Positions 48,152-61,725 are shown, counted from the first letter of the stretch. The stretch: 64,000 bases of DNA from Cyanoderma ruficeps (GCA_008694505.1 VZDJ01000056.1:11434093-11498092); one strand, 5' to 3'. Notes: generated from the letters alone by a model not told the origin. Numbers and translations are program-made.

Positions 48152-48886
48152 AGTAAAGAAGCTGCAGCCTTAGACTGAAAAACTCAGGAACTTTAAAAGA
48201 AAAACTTTTTATCTGTCAGGGATTTTGAAGTGCCTGTCACTTAATGTTCCTTCCTTGAAGTCCTGGTTGGAGGCTCATTTCAGAAACCCACAATGACTCA
48301 GCTACTTTGAATATCTGTTCTGTGGCTCGTGTTGGAAGCTCCCAGAGTTTCTCCCGCCTCCAAATGTGTTTTTTATTGGTGGATAATTCACTGGCAGTAT
48401 CTTGTGCACCGTGCTAATTTAAGCCACGCTTCCAATATTTAGATTTTTGAAGTGTATAAAGGCATAGTGCCCTGATATTGGTGAGCAGAAAGGACAAGGC
48501 TTGTTTATAAATATTTATTATTTTGCAAGTGTAAAGGTAAGCTTATCTAGATTTTTGTTCCAGATAAGTGCTGGGTTCCTCTGTACGACACTAAACGTTC
48601 TCGAGGGCAAGGCTTGCCTTGTGCTGCTGTATGTCCTCGAGCTCTTTGGGAATGGTGTGGACAGAGCTGCTTCTGGACAGAGCTTCTGCTGAAGCACTCA
48701 GGTGACCTGGTGAGAGTTCCTGAATGTATCAAAGGGAATTTCTGAGCAAATCCTGTGTAAACACACACAAACCAGAACGAGTGGACTGCACAGGAGGGAA
48801 CCACGTGGCTGCAGTCGGGCTGCAATAACCTTTTGATCCCTGTTAAACACTCAGAAGGCTGAGGATGGGTAGGAATAGATGGTAGG

Positions 48887-49137
48887 GACTGGATATTTGT
48901 GATGAGTGGGAGAGGAAGGTGATGAGTGGGAGAGGAAGGTGTCCAGTGGATATTTGTGATGACTGGGAGAGGAAGGTGATGACTGGGAGAGGAAGGTGTC
49001 CAGTGGACATTTGTGATGACTGGGAGAGGAAGGTGTCCAGTGGACATTTGTGATGACTGGGAGAGGAAGGTGTCCAGTGGACATTTGTGATGACTGGGAG
49101 AGGAAGGTGATGACTGGGAGAGGAAGGTGTCCAGTGG
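48887..49137. repeat. Composite 20/37-bp minisatellite
   Basis: Two alternating blocks, TGATGACTGGGAGAGGAAGG (20 bp) and TGTCCAGTGGACATTTG (17 bp), form 37-bp units. In three places the 20-bp block is doubled. The first copies carry GATGAGTGGG instead of GATGACTGGG. Confidence 0.95.
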
Positions 49138-49734
49138 AACAACCTTTTCCTCAGATGGAACTCTTCACTCATCTGTGGTGGAGCTCTGGCTGGCTCCAGT
49201 GAGGGTTTGCTGTGCTGGGTACCACCGCCAGCTGCCTGGTGGGGATTTTGGGGTTCACATGGAGCCAGTCCAACTTCTGGCTGGAATTTATATGAGGACT
49301 GAGGTGCTGAGGGGTTGTCCTGGCTCTGCAGCCGTTCTGAGCTGAGCTCACAGCTGCAATCCCACGTTCCTCTCCCCGAATTTCCCCGGTGTGCAGGGAA
49401 GGGTTGCCATGGAGGAGAGCGTGGGGTGGGTGGGAGTAGGCAGGAGCCAGCTGCCTCAGGGCACTGGGGGAGGATCCTCTGCAAGGCTGCTCTTGCAGGC
49501 AATCCTGGGAACTTCTGCTGTCCAGAGCTCCGTGCATTCCTCGGGGAGAGCTCGCATGTCCTTCCTTGGGGAAGGATGGAACTTTTATGTCAGCAAAGTG
49601 GCTTTTCCTGCTTCGTTTGGGAGGGAGGAGGTGAAGACCTCATGGGCATGGTGGCCTTCATGGACCTTTGGGTTTAGTGGAGCTCCTTGTCCATCCTGTG
49701 TGCATTTCTGCACTGTTAAACTGATTTAAAGGAG

Positions 49735-49845
49735 TCTGGACGTGACACTCAGTGCTGTGGTTTAATTGATAAGGAGGTGTCTGCTCATAGATTGGACTTG
49801 ATCTCAAAGGTCTTTCCCAACCCAGTTCATTCTGTGGTTCTGCCT
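49735..49845 (+). mobile_element. CR1 LINE 3' end, plus orientation
   Basis: It carries 'gtgacactcagtgctgtggt' and the tail 'ttggacttgatctcaaaggt' 'ctttcccaacccagttcatt' 'ctgtggttctg'. Confidence 0.75.
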
Positions 49846-49881
49846 CTTCGTGATGTGCAGAACAACTGTTACCCCCTTGAA

Positions 49882-49981
49882 AGTCCTCTGCAAGTTTTTA
49901 ATCTCTTACTTCTTTGACAATCCTCTGCAAGTTTTTAATCTCTTACTTCTTTTCGAAGTCCTCTGCAGATTCTTTAATCTA
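49882..49981. repeat. 38-bp tandem repeat, about 2.6 copies
   Basis: The unit starts AGTCCTCTGCAAGTTTTTAA and continues TCTCTTACTTCTTTGACA. The second copy is nearly exact and the third is partial. Confidence 0.85.
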
Positions 49982-52900
49982 GCAAAAGGGTGTTCTGATG
50001 GCGAACTGACGGATCCATCTGCTCCATCGCAGTGGGTTTATCAACAGTTTCAGTTTAAATATTTTTAGTGGAAAAGTTGGTTTGTGTATGTAACAGGCAT
50101 ATGGCTTGAGGCTTGTACTCAGCAGCTGTTTGGGTGTATTTATTAGGAAAAGTTCCACGCAGGGATGTTTGGTAAGAAAATCTCGTTCTCTGGGGTGAGG
50201 TTGGGGAGTTAGAAGTCGCTCAGAATCCACGAGCAGCCCCGGAGTGCAGGCTGGAAGCTTTCTCCATTTAGCGGTCATTTGTGTCCCCAAACGTGGGACA
50301 CAGTGTCTGTGAGTGTGGGCAAGCCGATGACAACTTTCCAGACATGTTATATCAAAGGAATGGAGATAATGTGCCTGAAAATTACAACACTTGGCAGTGT
50401 CTGCAGTAGTGCAGTTCGGGGCTGGAATAGCAAATCTGTTCCATCCCTGAGTGCAGCACCGTTCTGACCTGCTGTCACACTTCCAGCCTCAATATTGCTT
50501 TGTAAAAAATACAGGATTGTTCTCACAGTGTCAGAGAAGCCATTTGGCTCCGAAGCTGCTCCGCAGTGCACGTGATTCTCCAGCAGCTCGTCTGTTTCTC
50601 CTCAAATACGGAGTTTCTGTCACGTTTTTAACCACGCTTGCAATGGCTTCACCTTGTAAAAAAAGCCTTCAAAGCTTTTCTGAATGAGCAAGAGGGGAAA
50701 CGTGCACGGTGGAAGTGCTGCCACAAGGGCACCAGTGACACTTGCGTTCATTGATGGTTCTCTGTTGCTGCGAGAGCTGGAGATGGTGGAAATACAATTC
50801 ACTGAGTTTGTGCCAGCCAGTGTCTTTTGTTTAGACCCATAATCCTTTCTTGAAGAAGCTTTTCATTTCACTTATGGTGTAGTATCCTAAGTGCTCTTTA
50901 ATAAAAAATAATGGGTTGGTTCTGCAAATACCTACGGTGCAGTTTGCAGAATGGAAGTTTTGAATGGAAAAGCAGCAGACTTCTGGAGTGTTTTCAGTGG
51001 GCAAAGAGAAGGCATGGTTGGGAATGAAAAGTTCACCTTTTAAAAGTCCAAAGACTTGGCAGAGAAATGTACCTCGTTGCTCCTGGTGGTGTCCTCTTCA
51101 CAACATCTCAGTAAAATGGGAAATGGATGTGGAAAGTCCCAAGTGCTCAGCCAGATAGAAAAGCTCAGGAAACTGCAGATAATCAGCTTTTCACATCTTT
51201 TTCACGTAGTTTTTTTGGGTATTTTACATAACTTTCATATCCTCAGATGTTTTGGGGGGAAATTTTGTTCCGTTTGTACAATTTATTTTGGAATAAGGTT
51301 CAGATATTTCATCAGGACATCTGGCACTTTCCATGATGGAGCCTTTGGATAACATCAGTTGTCTGGGTTTCATTTGGAATTTGCTGAACCAATTGTTATT
51401 TCCGAATCTATTTTTTGAGCATCTCTAATACCACACCAAAGGACATTTGCCATCCAGATTTCATCATTTGTGTCTGGTTTATCATGGGGGAGTTGCTTGT
51501 TGGATTGAGAGGTTGAGAATTTTGTTTTTTTCCAAAAGTTGGAAATGTTGTGGGTAAAAATTATTCCTGTGCCCTCCAGGTGAGTAACAGTTGGGTGCTG
51601 CCTTCTGCTGCAGCAATTTTCCTCTGGCGTCAGAAATGTGGGAAGCATTGTTTTAAACCTCTGTGGGAGAGCTGGCAGGGGCATTGAGCCCTCCTGGAGC
51701 TCAGGGTGCCAAGGGCTGGATTTTAGGGGCTGGAACTAGTGAGTGGCACCCTAGGGGTGAAGTGGCACCACTCAGGTGTGGTGAGGTTCTGAGAACCCCC
51801 CTTCAATTTACAGCAGAGCCAGAGAGGGCTCCAGGAGCTTTTGGAGGGCTCCAAGCTGGCTGTGAAACCGTCAGGGCTGGGTTCTTCTGTGGGACTGAAT
51901 TTAAGTGTGGCTGCCTTGGGCACGTGTCACCATTTCAGGCTGTCCCAGCGTGTCCCCACCAGAGGGTTTCACCTCCTGCTCTGTGGCTCTGTCCTGCTCT
52001 GCAGACCCAGGGTGGTAAATTGATATCATCTAACCTGTGGGATAGGGTCAGAGTGCTTTGGTTTCTGCTGTTTCTGAATGTCAGGATTTTGTGCAGAAAA
52101 GGCAAATCTATCTGAAATCTGAAATTCTGCAAATCAAGGCACAAAACTGGTCGAGATCTGGAAGTAGAGACTGGACCACCTGACACAACCAGAAAAGAGT
52201 TCTAATGCAGTTATGATGCAATTAGTAATTGGAAATAAAGACAGTGATTGGAACAAATGAAGGCAGAGAACGGAAAGGAGCAGACAGTGTTAAAAGAAGA
52301 TTTCAGTTCACTTCTCTGAACTTGGAAGGTTATTTCTGCTTCGAGGCTACTGACAGGGGTGGTATTTGTGAGCCAAGACGACTCTTTGCTGACTCTGGGT
52401 GATTGTGAGTGCAGGATGCCTTCAGTGGTGCGGCTGGTGTTATTTAATAATTCTCCCAGCCCATCCATCACTTCTGAATCCAGCTTTCTCCCTCCCTGAT
52501 TCATGTGTTATCATTGTGTCAGTAAGGCAGCCTGAAAAATGGCTGAAAACGGTGAAAATACCTAATTATTGTTCTTTGTGGGAAAGGAAGTTTTTAAATA
52601 GCTGTAGCACAAAGCAGCTTGAATACATTTATTTTCTGTAGAGTTTTCAGGCACACACACAGAGGATATTCTTTTTACTGGTTGCTTTTGTCTCCAGGAT
52701 TTCAGGGCAATAAGGGAGGCACTGAGAGCACCTAAACCCAGACTCCTTTGCTTTGTAGCTGCACACGGAGCTGAAGGAAAGAAACTTGTGATTTTCTTTG
52801 CAGTTGTGTTTTAACTCCTTAGTTTATCCCATGGAGTTTTGATGTTCCTGTGGGCACTTACAGCCTGTTCTCCAGGGAGGCAATCAGCTGTGATAAACCA

Positions 52901-53261
52901 AAGAGCCAGAGAAGCTGGAAAATGGACACCAGGTTAACAGAGTGTTTATTTCTGCAGAAGGCTCACACTGGGAGCGTGTGTGAAACATCCCTGAGATGGA
53001 GAGAGCGTGTTCCGCTTCTTCTGCTGCAAGACACTGAGCTGGGAGAGCAGGCAAAAATAAATTGAATTACATCCATGCGTTCAAAAAAGAGAGAAGAAAA
53101 CAACAGCTCAGTTGACATTGGAAAAGGAGCAGTTTCTCTTTAGCATCCCTGTGTTTGTGCTTGTGTGGAAGCACTTGGGCAGCTCCGTGCAGCGGGTGAA
53201 TTGCATCCCTGTGGGACACACAGAGCAGCCCAGGATCTGGGGTGGAATTTGCAGGCTTTGT

Positions 53262-53490
53262 CCTAAGCTGTGCCAAGGGAAATTTAGCTTAGATGTTAGA
53301 AGAAAGTTTTTTAACTGAAAGAGTGATAAAGGGCTGGAATGGTCTGCCTGGGGAGATGGCGGAGTCACCATCCCTGGGTGTGTTTAAACAAAGCCTGGCT
53401 GTGGCACTCGGTGCTGTGGTTTATTGAGGTTTAGGGCTGGGTTGGACTCGATGATCTTGGAGGTCTCTTCCAAGCCTGTGATGCTGTGGC
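53262..53490 (+). mobile_element. CR1 LINE 3' end, plus orientation
   Basis: Signatures are 'agatgttagaagaaagtttt', 'gaatggtctgcctggggaga', 'tggcactcggtgctgtggtt' and 'gggttggactcgatgatctt' 'ggaggtctcttccaa'. Confidence 0.85.
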
Positions 53491-56400
53491 TCTCAGGTGC
53501 TCCAGGTGACGGCAGGTGCCCCCTGGGTGTCTCTCTCAGTCTCTGGGGGTTTCCCTGCTGGCAGTGGCAGCCCTGCATTAGCCGCCCCACGGAGCCCCCC
53601 GAGGCTGTGCTGCCGGTGGGGTGAAGTCCTGCAGGCCCATCCTGGCAGGCTCTGCTTCCTCTCGGGAACATTTGTTCTTCCCATCTGCAGTGCAGCCCAG
53701 CGGGGCTGGCTGCCTCCCATCCATCCCTGTGCTCCAGCTGTCTGTGCTCCCGGATCCAGCGTGGCTCTGCTGCCTTGGCTCCCGCCGCTCGCTTCCCTTA
53801 TTTGGTAACGCGCGGCTCTTCAGCCCTTCCTGGAAGGGGCTGTTTTACTACTTTAGGGACTATTTTCCACTTTCGTTTTTGATCCCTAAAGCCGTGGATT
53901 GTGTTTCAGCAGCGCTGCTGGCACAGCTTAACTCTAAAGTGCTGTCAGACTGGAATATTGTGCTTTTCAGAAGTGCTTGGCTGTTTTACGCTCCGCGTTG
54001 CCGCTGCAGAGGCAATATACGGCAGCACTTGTGTTTACGGGGTGTATACACCTTGTCAGCACGACCTGCTTATTAAAATGACTTCCAGAGTGCAGCCTTC
54101 AGTGCTAAGATTACGTTCTGGAGGCCAGATTTTAATTAGCTGCATGATTTGTTGGCGTTTTCCGTGCTGTGTTCCCGGGAGGGGAAGCGGCGCCCAGCGC
54201 CGGAGTGAGCTTGGACAGATTGAGCTGCATCACTTGATAAGGCTCAGCAGAGCATCTCTGGGCCCCTGCCAGAAAGGATGGGGACTGTTTAAAGTGGAGA
54301 GAAGGGAGAGGCCTTCGGGAGGTGGAAGACTCGAGCCCAGCAACAGAAAGCAAGTGATAAAACTTCCAGGCTAGGAACAGATGTGGGCAGCGGTGTTCTG
54401 CTGGGTTTGCCTGGGAATGCAGCACAGCTGGGCAGCAGGACTCTGTTCAGCTCCAGGGTGTTGTTTCCTATAGTTAAGGCAGGCTTTATTTGAGTTTATC
54501 TTTGCTTTATTAAGCCAGTTTCTGGGAGGCTGAGCATATGTGGCAGCTCAGAGCTCCTGGGTGCTGCCCATGTCTGCCCACAGCGTTGGTCACAGCTGGC
54601 TGTGCTCTGTGAGCTCTGCAGAGGAGACACCAGCTTGGGAATTCACTCAGGATCTGTCAAAGACTGCTCCCAGTTGGCTGCATCCAGAGAGGAGGAGGGT
54701 GAGCATGTGGCAGTGTGATAGGGAAGGATCCATGGTGTGGGAACTGTGGTTAGAAAAGGAGTTGTCAATGCTGTGCTGTGACAAAAAGTGCACTTGCTGC
54801 CTTGGAAAATACGGAAAAAGAAACATTGCTAAAAAACCAGGAATTATTTTTTCCAGTTTTGCTCTCTGACAGAGCCTCATGTGAAGTTTCTTGTACTTCT
54901 AGAAAGGTATAAGAGAAAATCCAGGAGGGAAATGGGCAGGAATGCTCCTGACCAGTCTCACATCTCAGTAGCTGTGGGACTGAGGAGCCTGCAGAGATTG
55001 CTGGGAGAGGGAGAAGTTCCATTCTGCTATGTCCATGTGGAGAAGGAAGGAAACCATGGCATGAAACTGCAGAAATGAATCAGTTAGATACAGAAATGGA
55101 ACGCTGGGAGGGATCACTTCAGATTTTTGTGCCAGGAACGGAGCTAATTCTGCCCTTAGAAGGGAGGGATGAGCTAAGGAAGCTCTCCAAGGGGCTGCCA
55201 GCCCTGGGAACCTGCATTTGGAATTCTGCAGGAGGCAGTGGGCCCGGAGTTCAGGGCAGCACCTGGTGCAGAAGGAAAGAAACAAATAAGCAATTCAGGC
55301 AAGGGATCCCAAGTGCTTCATTAGAGTAAGAAAAATTGAAGCACTAAATTCGATTTTATTATTTCTTCTATTCTTCCAACCAAGACCTCAATAATATTAT
55401 CAAATATTTATTTAATCTCCCTACGTCTTTTTTTGGCAATGCAGTTTTTCTTTAAGCCAAATCCATTTAAGAGCTTGAAAATGGAGCTGCTTTATTGAAC
55501 AGCTGAAAAATTTGCCTTTTCTCTTGCCTGATGCTGTGGTGGTTCATTCCTTGTGACACGCACACGAAACGTTTTTAAATAGGAGTGACTTTTATTGTGC
55601 TGTTCAGTCAGCTCTGCCTAATAGCACGACAGTGTTCTTTCCATGCTGGTCAACGCTGATGCTTCCAGAGGGGGTTTGAAATTTGATCTTCCCTTGTTCT
55701 TCCTGTGCTCAGACTGTCCAAGCTTTCCCTGCCTCCTGCCCCCACTTCCTGCCCTGTTTGCAGCAGGAACTTTCATCCGGAAAAGCAGGAGCAAGTGAAG
55801 AAGCAAATGTGAGAGTGAAATCCAAGTGGGGGGGTGAGCAGCCAAAGTTAAATGAAATCTGGCCAGAAAATAAATATGCTTTGGTTTACTGCCAGGATGA
55901 AATGGAGACTGAAAAGACCCAAAGATTCTGAGGAGGGAATGTCGCAGGGTGCCTGTCCTGACAATTGTGTTGGTGTCTCACGGGGAGATTGGTCATGGAA
56001 GCTATTAAAATGGAGATTGGGAATGAGTTCCTGGGTCAAGGATCCAGCTCTCAGGCTGGGACAGAGGCTAGAGCCACGACAATTCACTTAAAACTGCTCC
56101 TGCAATTCACGTGACATTAGTTTGCTGAGTTCCCTTCATGTAAAGTACAAATCCTTCTCCTTGTGTGTAAAAATTGATTTTCAGCACTTGTGAGGGAGAG
56201 AAAGGGATGGTCTTTTAATTTGTCCAGGTGACCTCTTCTTCTCGTGCTGGGCCAGAGATGGAGCTGAGCTAAGACAGAAGCACTCACAGCACCAGCAGCT
56301 TCCTTGGGATCCTGGGTTAACTCACATTCATGTGTGCAGCTCTGAACCCCTCACTCGAGGCTTTTTCCTCTCTTTTCCCTCTCCTCAACAGGAAGAGCTT

Positions 56401-57564
56401 TTCTTCCTGACTTATATCTCTTATTATCCAGGAGCCATCAAGGTGCTGTGATGATTTATAAAGAGATTAGCTTAATTAGCTTCTCCTGGTCAAAGTGATC
56501 CATTGTGTCCATAAATGAGGCTGTACCTGAATGCTCCCAGAGGTACCTGATGCATTCACTGTGTCCTTAACAGCTTTCTCTGAGGAACTTGCTCTGTTTT
56601 CTCATCTCAGATCTCTTGTAGCCAGTGTTGCCCATCCAGGGACACATTATCCATGGTGATGACGAGGGGAATGGTTTTCTTGCTTTTTGAGCCTGAAAGG
56701 ATGTCAGATGGGATGTGTTGTAGTTAAATCAGTGGGGTTTAGGGTTTTTTTCCTTTCTACTTGTGCTGCTCTCCCTTCTGGCTCTGTGTTTTCACGCAGC
56801 ATCTTCCCTCAGTACCAGAGATAGAAAAAAGCATCTGGTCTTTCCTGCAAATGTTTCCTTTTGGAACTGCCTGTATATCCAGTGTCTAAATATTTCTCTC
56901 TTTTCGAGTAGCAGTTTTCTTTTTGAAGGAGACCAAAGAGGTTACGTGTAGAAATAAAACAAACACTGGTGTGTCCTGAACTCTTTGGAACACAAGGTGT
57001 TTACTTAAAGGTGCATTTCTCAGGTCAGCTTTAGCTTTAGCAGACATTGGTACTCAGTGTCCAGCTCTCAGGTAGATAATTTTTCTCTCTCTGAAATCTC
57101 TGTTCAGTCGTCTTCCTTTGCTTTGATACCTCAGCTCCAAGTTAATAACAATTACATTACTTCCTGTGTTGTTACAGCTTGAACAAATGAAGCAGCAATT
57201 CCCATTGGCAGGGCTTTGCATAAATGAATACAATAGCAGGAGGGTGGTTACCCTTGTGTCTTGCAGATAGGAGTTGAGGGTGGTTATTTTAACATAAAAA
57301 TTAGAATATATTTAGATCACAAATCGTGCACGCTTTCAGTTTAAATGTTGGTTGCAAGGGTCATTTTCCCTCTTTATTCTGCTTTAAAAAGCAAAGCATT
57401 GAAAGCCCTTGAAGCACAAGATGCAGCAGCACAAAGCAGGGAGGTAACAGGCGTCACCACAGCAGAAACCCCTAATAAATTTTATGTCATTAGTCCAGGG
57501 TTTGCATCCTGAGTGTTTGGGCTGCTCTGCAGAGGGATGTGCTTGCTAAGAAATCTTTGGGCCG

Positions 57565-57717
57565 GGAATAGAATCCCAGAGTGGGTTGGAAGGGACCATA
57601 AATCCCATTTGTTCCACTGCCATGGGCAGGGACACCTTCCACTGTCCCAGGCTGCTCCAAGCCCCAATGTCCAACCTGGCCTGGGACACGTCCAGGGATC
57701 CAGGGGCAGCCCCAGAT
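57565..57717 (-). mobile_element. CR1 LINE 3' end, minus orientation
   Basis: The plus strand reads 'aatagaatcccagagtgggt', 'tggaagggaccataaatccc', 'ccactgtcccaggctgctcc' and 'ccagggatccaggggcagcc'. Confidence 0.9.
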
Positions 57718-59099
57718 TTCCCTGTTCCCTCCCAATGCCCTGCTCACCTGCTTCACCTTCCCCACCCGTGGAATGGCAGAACTGTTGGCAACACGAGGTT
57801 GGAATTCAGCTGAGTTCTTCCACCTGTGCAGGATGCAGGTTTGGTTTCTGGCTGGGATGGAGCTGTGGATGGATGGATGGAGCTCCTTTGGGACCACAAA
57901 GCCCGAGCTGCTGTGCTCCCAGCAAAGCTCGGTCGCTGCAAATTGAAAATGGAAGGATGTCTTCTCATCACAAAGAGAGTCCTTTCAGCAGGATCAGGTT
58001 CTTTTTTCTCCCCCTTCATGGAAATGCAGCAATGATTAATAATCAACACATTTCTGTAGCTGCTTTTGTTCTGTATTCTTCGAACCTCTTAGGCTGTCAT
58101 CTATTAATTTTACATCTCAGAAGGAACAGAAGTATAGAAATAGATGATGGAGTAATCCGAGGGTTTCTGAAAAGGTGAAACTTGTCTGTGATTGAATACG
58201 TGCATTTTGTATTATTCTAAATCTCCTGTGTGAAAATACTGCATTGGAGCACAGGAGAGGTCTTCATTTTGTCTTTAAATAAGCTCCTCATCTTGTGGAG
58301 CATTACCATCCTTGTGAGTGTATTAGAGCTGTGCAATTTCGTAAATACAAAGTCAACAGCTTCTATTTACAGTATCTCCATCATTGCCAGCTATGTTATT
58401 CCTTCATTGCTGTTATTCTTTCGTATTTAAAATAAAAAGAAAAGATACTATCTGTGGGTTTATTCTCTCCTGTGAGAAGGCTTTGGCCTTGGGAAAATAT
58501 CAGGTATCTAAGTATAGAAAAGTCTTAAGAGAGAAAATGCTAAATTTCAGCAGGGAATTGCTGGGTTTTTTTTAATTTTAGTTTTGCTCTGCAAAAATGA
58601 GTTTGGTTTTTTCCAAGTAATGAAGAAACAGCTGTGTTGGTGTTAAATGTTCAGTGGATTTGTGACTTATTTAAAGAGCTTCATCTTTATAGATTTCCCT
58701 CATTTGAAAGCGCCCTAAAGTATGATTTTTGTGAGGGGGAGTAATTCCTCTTGGTTCTTACCTTTCTCCAGTTGGCATTTTGGAGAGCCTGGGTTTAAAA
58801 CCCGAAATAACGACACACCTTTTTGTTGCCAACGGGAAGTATTTGATTCCCGCTCTCTCCAACTGCAGGAAAGTTGGTGAAGACCTTCTCCTAAGTGCTT
58901 AAAATAGGCAGTGGAGATTTGGAAAAAATGATGAGTGGTGGATTGCACAACCAGCCTGGCTGGAGCTGAAACTGCTTCCAGATCTTTCTGGAACGGGTGT
59001 GCTGGAGAAGGGCAGAGGGAGGAAAATGGGCTGGAGGCCCCAAAAACTGAGCTGAGCTCTGGCAGCAGCCAGGATGGCACCTGAAGGAGCCACAAAAAA

Positions 59100-59390
59100 G
59101 ATTAGGAGAGGGACAGGACGAGGGGGAATGGGTACCCACTGCCAGAGGACAGGGTTGGATGGGATATTGGCCTTAAATCCTTCCCTTTGAGGTTGGGCAA
59201 GCCCTGGCCCAAGATGCCCAGAGAAGCTGTGGGTGCTCCTGGATCCCTGGAAGTGTCCAAGGCCAGGCTGGATGGGGCTTGGAGCAGTCTGGGATAGTGG
59301 AAGGTGTCCCTGCCATGGCAGGGGGTGAAACAGGGTCATGTTTAAGGTCCCTTCCAACCCAAACTATTCCATGGTTCCATGAATCTTTGC
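59100..59390 (+). mobile_element. CR1 LINE 3' end, plus orientation
   Basis: It contains 'acccactgccagaggacagg', 'gtgtccaaggccaggctgga', 'ggaaggtgtccctgccatgg' and the tail 'ggtcccttccaacccaaact' 'attccatggttcc'. It may extend left to about 58960. Confidence 0.9.
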
Positions 59391-60788
59391 CATTCTCTGA
59401 AAGGTGTTTGACGTTGCCTGGTGGAGCTTTGGGTGTCAGCAGTGCCTGTTCAGGAGCTTTCTGAGCTGTCCTCATAGACCAAGGGTAGAATTGACATGAG
59501 GGCGACACTTAATGCCCCAAACAGTGGGAAAAGCCTCTGAAAGGGGGACTGGAATTACATGGGAATGTTTGACTTGGGTATTTCTAGGCAGTTTTTTGTG
59601 AAAGAAGGTGATGGTGCCTTGGGTGGGCTCTGAAATACTCAATTCCCTTCTCCATATCATTTCAGCCTCTCTAACCTTGGTATTTGCAATTTTGGACAAG
59701 TCTTGCATTGTATTTCCAAATAATCTTATTAATGTGCTACCTAAATGTGGCTTTAAATTCCCATGTGGTGGAGTCCATTGTAAGAAAAAGGAGCAGGTCA
59801 GTCTTTGTCGGGTTTTTCATTGTGTTATGAGAGCAAAAAGTGGGTGTTTGAGATGTGGCTGCTTGGGCCTGGACTGGAGGGAAAGGTTGGAAGTTTGGAA
59901 CCTGTGCTGGGTTGGGAAGGAGCACAGTCTAATCAAGAAGGGGATGTAGAAGGGAGAAGAGCAAAATGAAAAGCATGGGGTAGAAGGAGTTGGCAGTTGG
60001 AATAACATCGCTGGCAAGTTTCCCCCCTTCCTTTGAGCCCCAAAATACTTGGGAACACACGGGGGTTTCTGTCCTTCCCAGCATTCCTGCTTTTACCCAC
60101 TCCTCTGTGCTGCCGGTGCACGCAGAGGGTAACCAATCCTGGCTGTGATATTTCGGGGAGCTGCAGGTGGCAGAGCCCCACGTGGGCTGTGGATGTCCCA
60201 CCAGTGAGAGCATTCATCTCTCACGCGGCAGAGTTGCAGCCTCGCTTTGTTCCACGCAGAGCAATCGCTGACGGAAGAACAGGATTTAGCTGGGGAGCTT
60301 TGAAATGCACATTTAATGCCCGTGTAGCCTTCATCATCCTGATGGGGTAGTGGAGGATTATGCAATCCCTTTTTCCTGCAGGACCTTTGTTGGGCGTTCA
60401 GGCTTGATGTATCGTGATTTCATCAACAGTGACGTAGTATTTTATTTTTATACTACTTCATTGTGCAATTCTGCCATTTTTCACAGTATATCATGAAGAT
60501 CTGAAAGGAGAACGCATTCCTTTCTGGTTAATATGCAACAAACAGTCTATAAAAAGATGTCGTTACTGTGCAGTAATTGCTTTATTTATCACCTTTCCTA
60601 TGTGGCTAAAGCTGCTGGAATCACTGAGCGGAGCAGAGAGCTCATGGTTTGGGCTGCTTCGCCTTGGCTTTTCATTTTTGGCTTTGGATTTTCGGCTCCT
60701 GTTGTAGAAACAGACCTAAATTCCATAAGGATGGTGTCTGGCGAGCGCGGGTTTATCTTGTACAGTCATCAGGACTGGGGGTTACAGA

Positions 60789-60979
60789 TCAATGACCACG
60801 ATGGTACTCCGCCAGCACATCCTTGACTTTGTAAACATCCAAGGCAAAGGGGTCTGGAGATCTGAAAGTCTTCTGGCCATAAAGTTCATGTAGTTTGACC
60901 TGTGGTGAAATACATTCGGTGGCCATATGAAGGTGAATAAGGCAAAGTTGAACTTCTCAACCACTTCATAGAACAAATA
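60789..60979 (-). CDS. Coding-like antisense stretch in ITPR1 intron 3 (unidentified)
   Basis: On the minus strand 'tattcttttttctag' gives a strong acceptor at 60980-60981. Two frames after it are open. One (60976-60782) runs Y-E-V-V-E-K-F-N-F-A-L to a stop. The other has an ATG at 60926 and encodes 45 residues, beginning M-A-T-E-C-I-S-P-Q-V-K-L-H-E-L-Y-G-Q, with F-R-S-P-D-P-F-A-L-D-V-Y-K-V-K-D-V-L-A-E, ending at 60789. The latter is strikingly protein-like. The switch of protein-like character between frames suggests a frameshifted gene remnant or chance. The family is not recognised. Confidence 0.3.
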
Positions 60980-61654
60980 CTAGAAAAAAGAATATGTTGG
61001 GTGCTTTTTGTTGTTGGTTTTAGATCTGTAGCTTTGTTACTAGGGAGAAATCCTAAGGAAAACATGTTATGCTTTCCCTTCTTGCACTGGACAAGGTCAA
61101 AGTCTTGTAGCCCTCTCTGGGTGCTTCAGGCAGGAGAGGGGGTTACCTGCAGTTAACAATTTGGAAGTTAAGCCTAACTTGACAACTTTCTTGACTGAAG
61201 AGGATGGAAAGAAGTGCACTGTGACTAAATCTAGCATACAATTAATTCTTCTCTGCAGTTCTGTGTGTTAATTGCTGTCATTGTGTGAACTGATGGTTTA
61301 AGCTAAAATAGAAAATTTTATAACTGGTGTGTTGCTTACAATGCAGAGTCTTAGCTCGGAGTGCCAGCCCGCAGTGGCTTTTTGAATCTCTGCTGTGCTG
61401 TCAATCTCTGTGAATCATCCTCATGGAAATGAAAAAAATGGTGAAGAGCACAAACCTGGGAAGTGTGGTTTGCACTTTTCCTGGTGGTTCAGCAGCCCCA
61501 GGCTGGCAGTGTGGATGGAGTGGAGCTGAGTGTTTCTGCAGAGACACAGCTCGGTCTCCCCCCTTGTGCCCTGAGCTCTGTCCTTCCCCAGTGCCGTACC
61601 CAGCTCCTGCCAGATCCGTTTTGGGGTCCTGAGCTGGTAACCCAGGGTGGAATG

Positions 61655-61725
61655 GGATGGTCTTTAAGGTCCTTCCAATCCAAAACATTCTGGGATTCTT
61701 TGCCCTTCTGTGAAAGGTGTTTGAT
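61655..61725 (+). mobile_element. CR1 LINE 3'-tail fragment
   Basis: The run 'gatggtctttaaggtccttc' 'caatccaaaacattctggga' matches the CR1 tail. Confidence 0.75.

Noticed and set aside
48547..49502. 166- and 219-codon minus-strand frames
   Set aside because: They are generated by the 20/37-bp minisatellite; the repeated S-P-S-H-H type peptide is not a gene.
57513..58178. 221-codon plus-strand frame
   Set aside because: It is a read-through of a minus-oriented CR1 3' end and adjoining intron.
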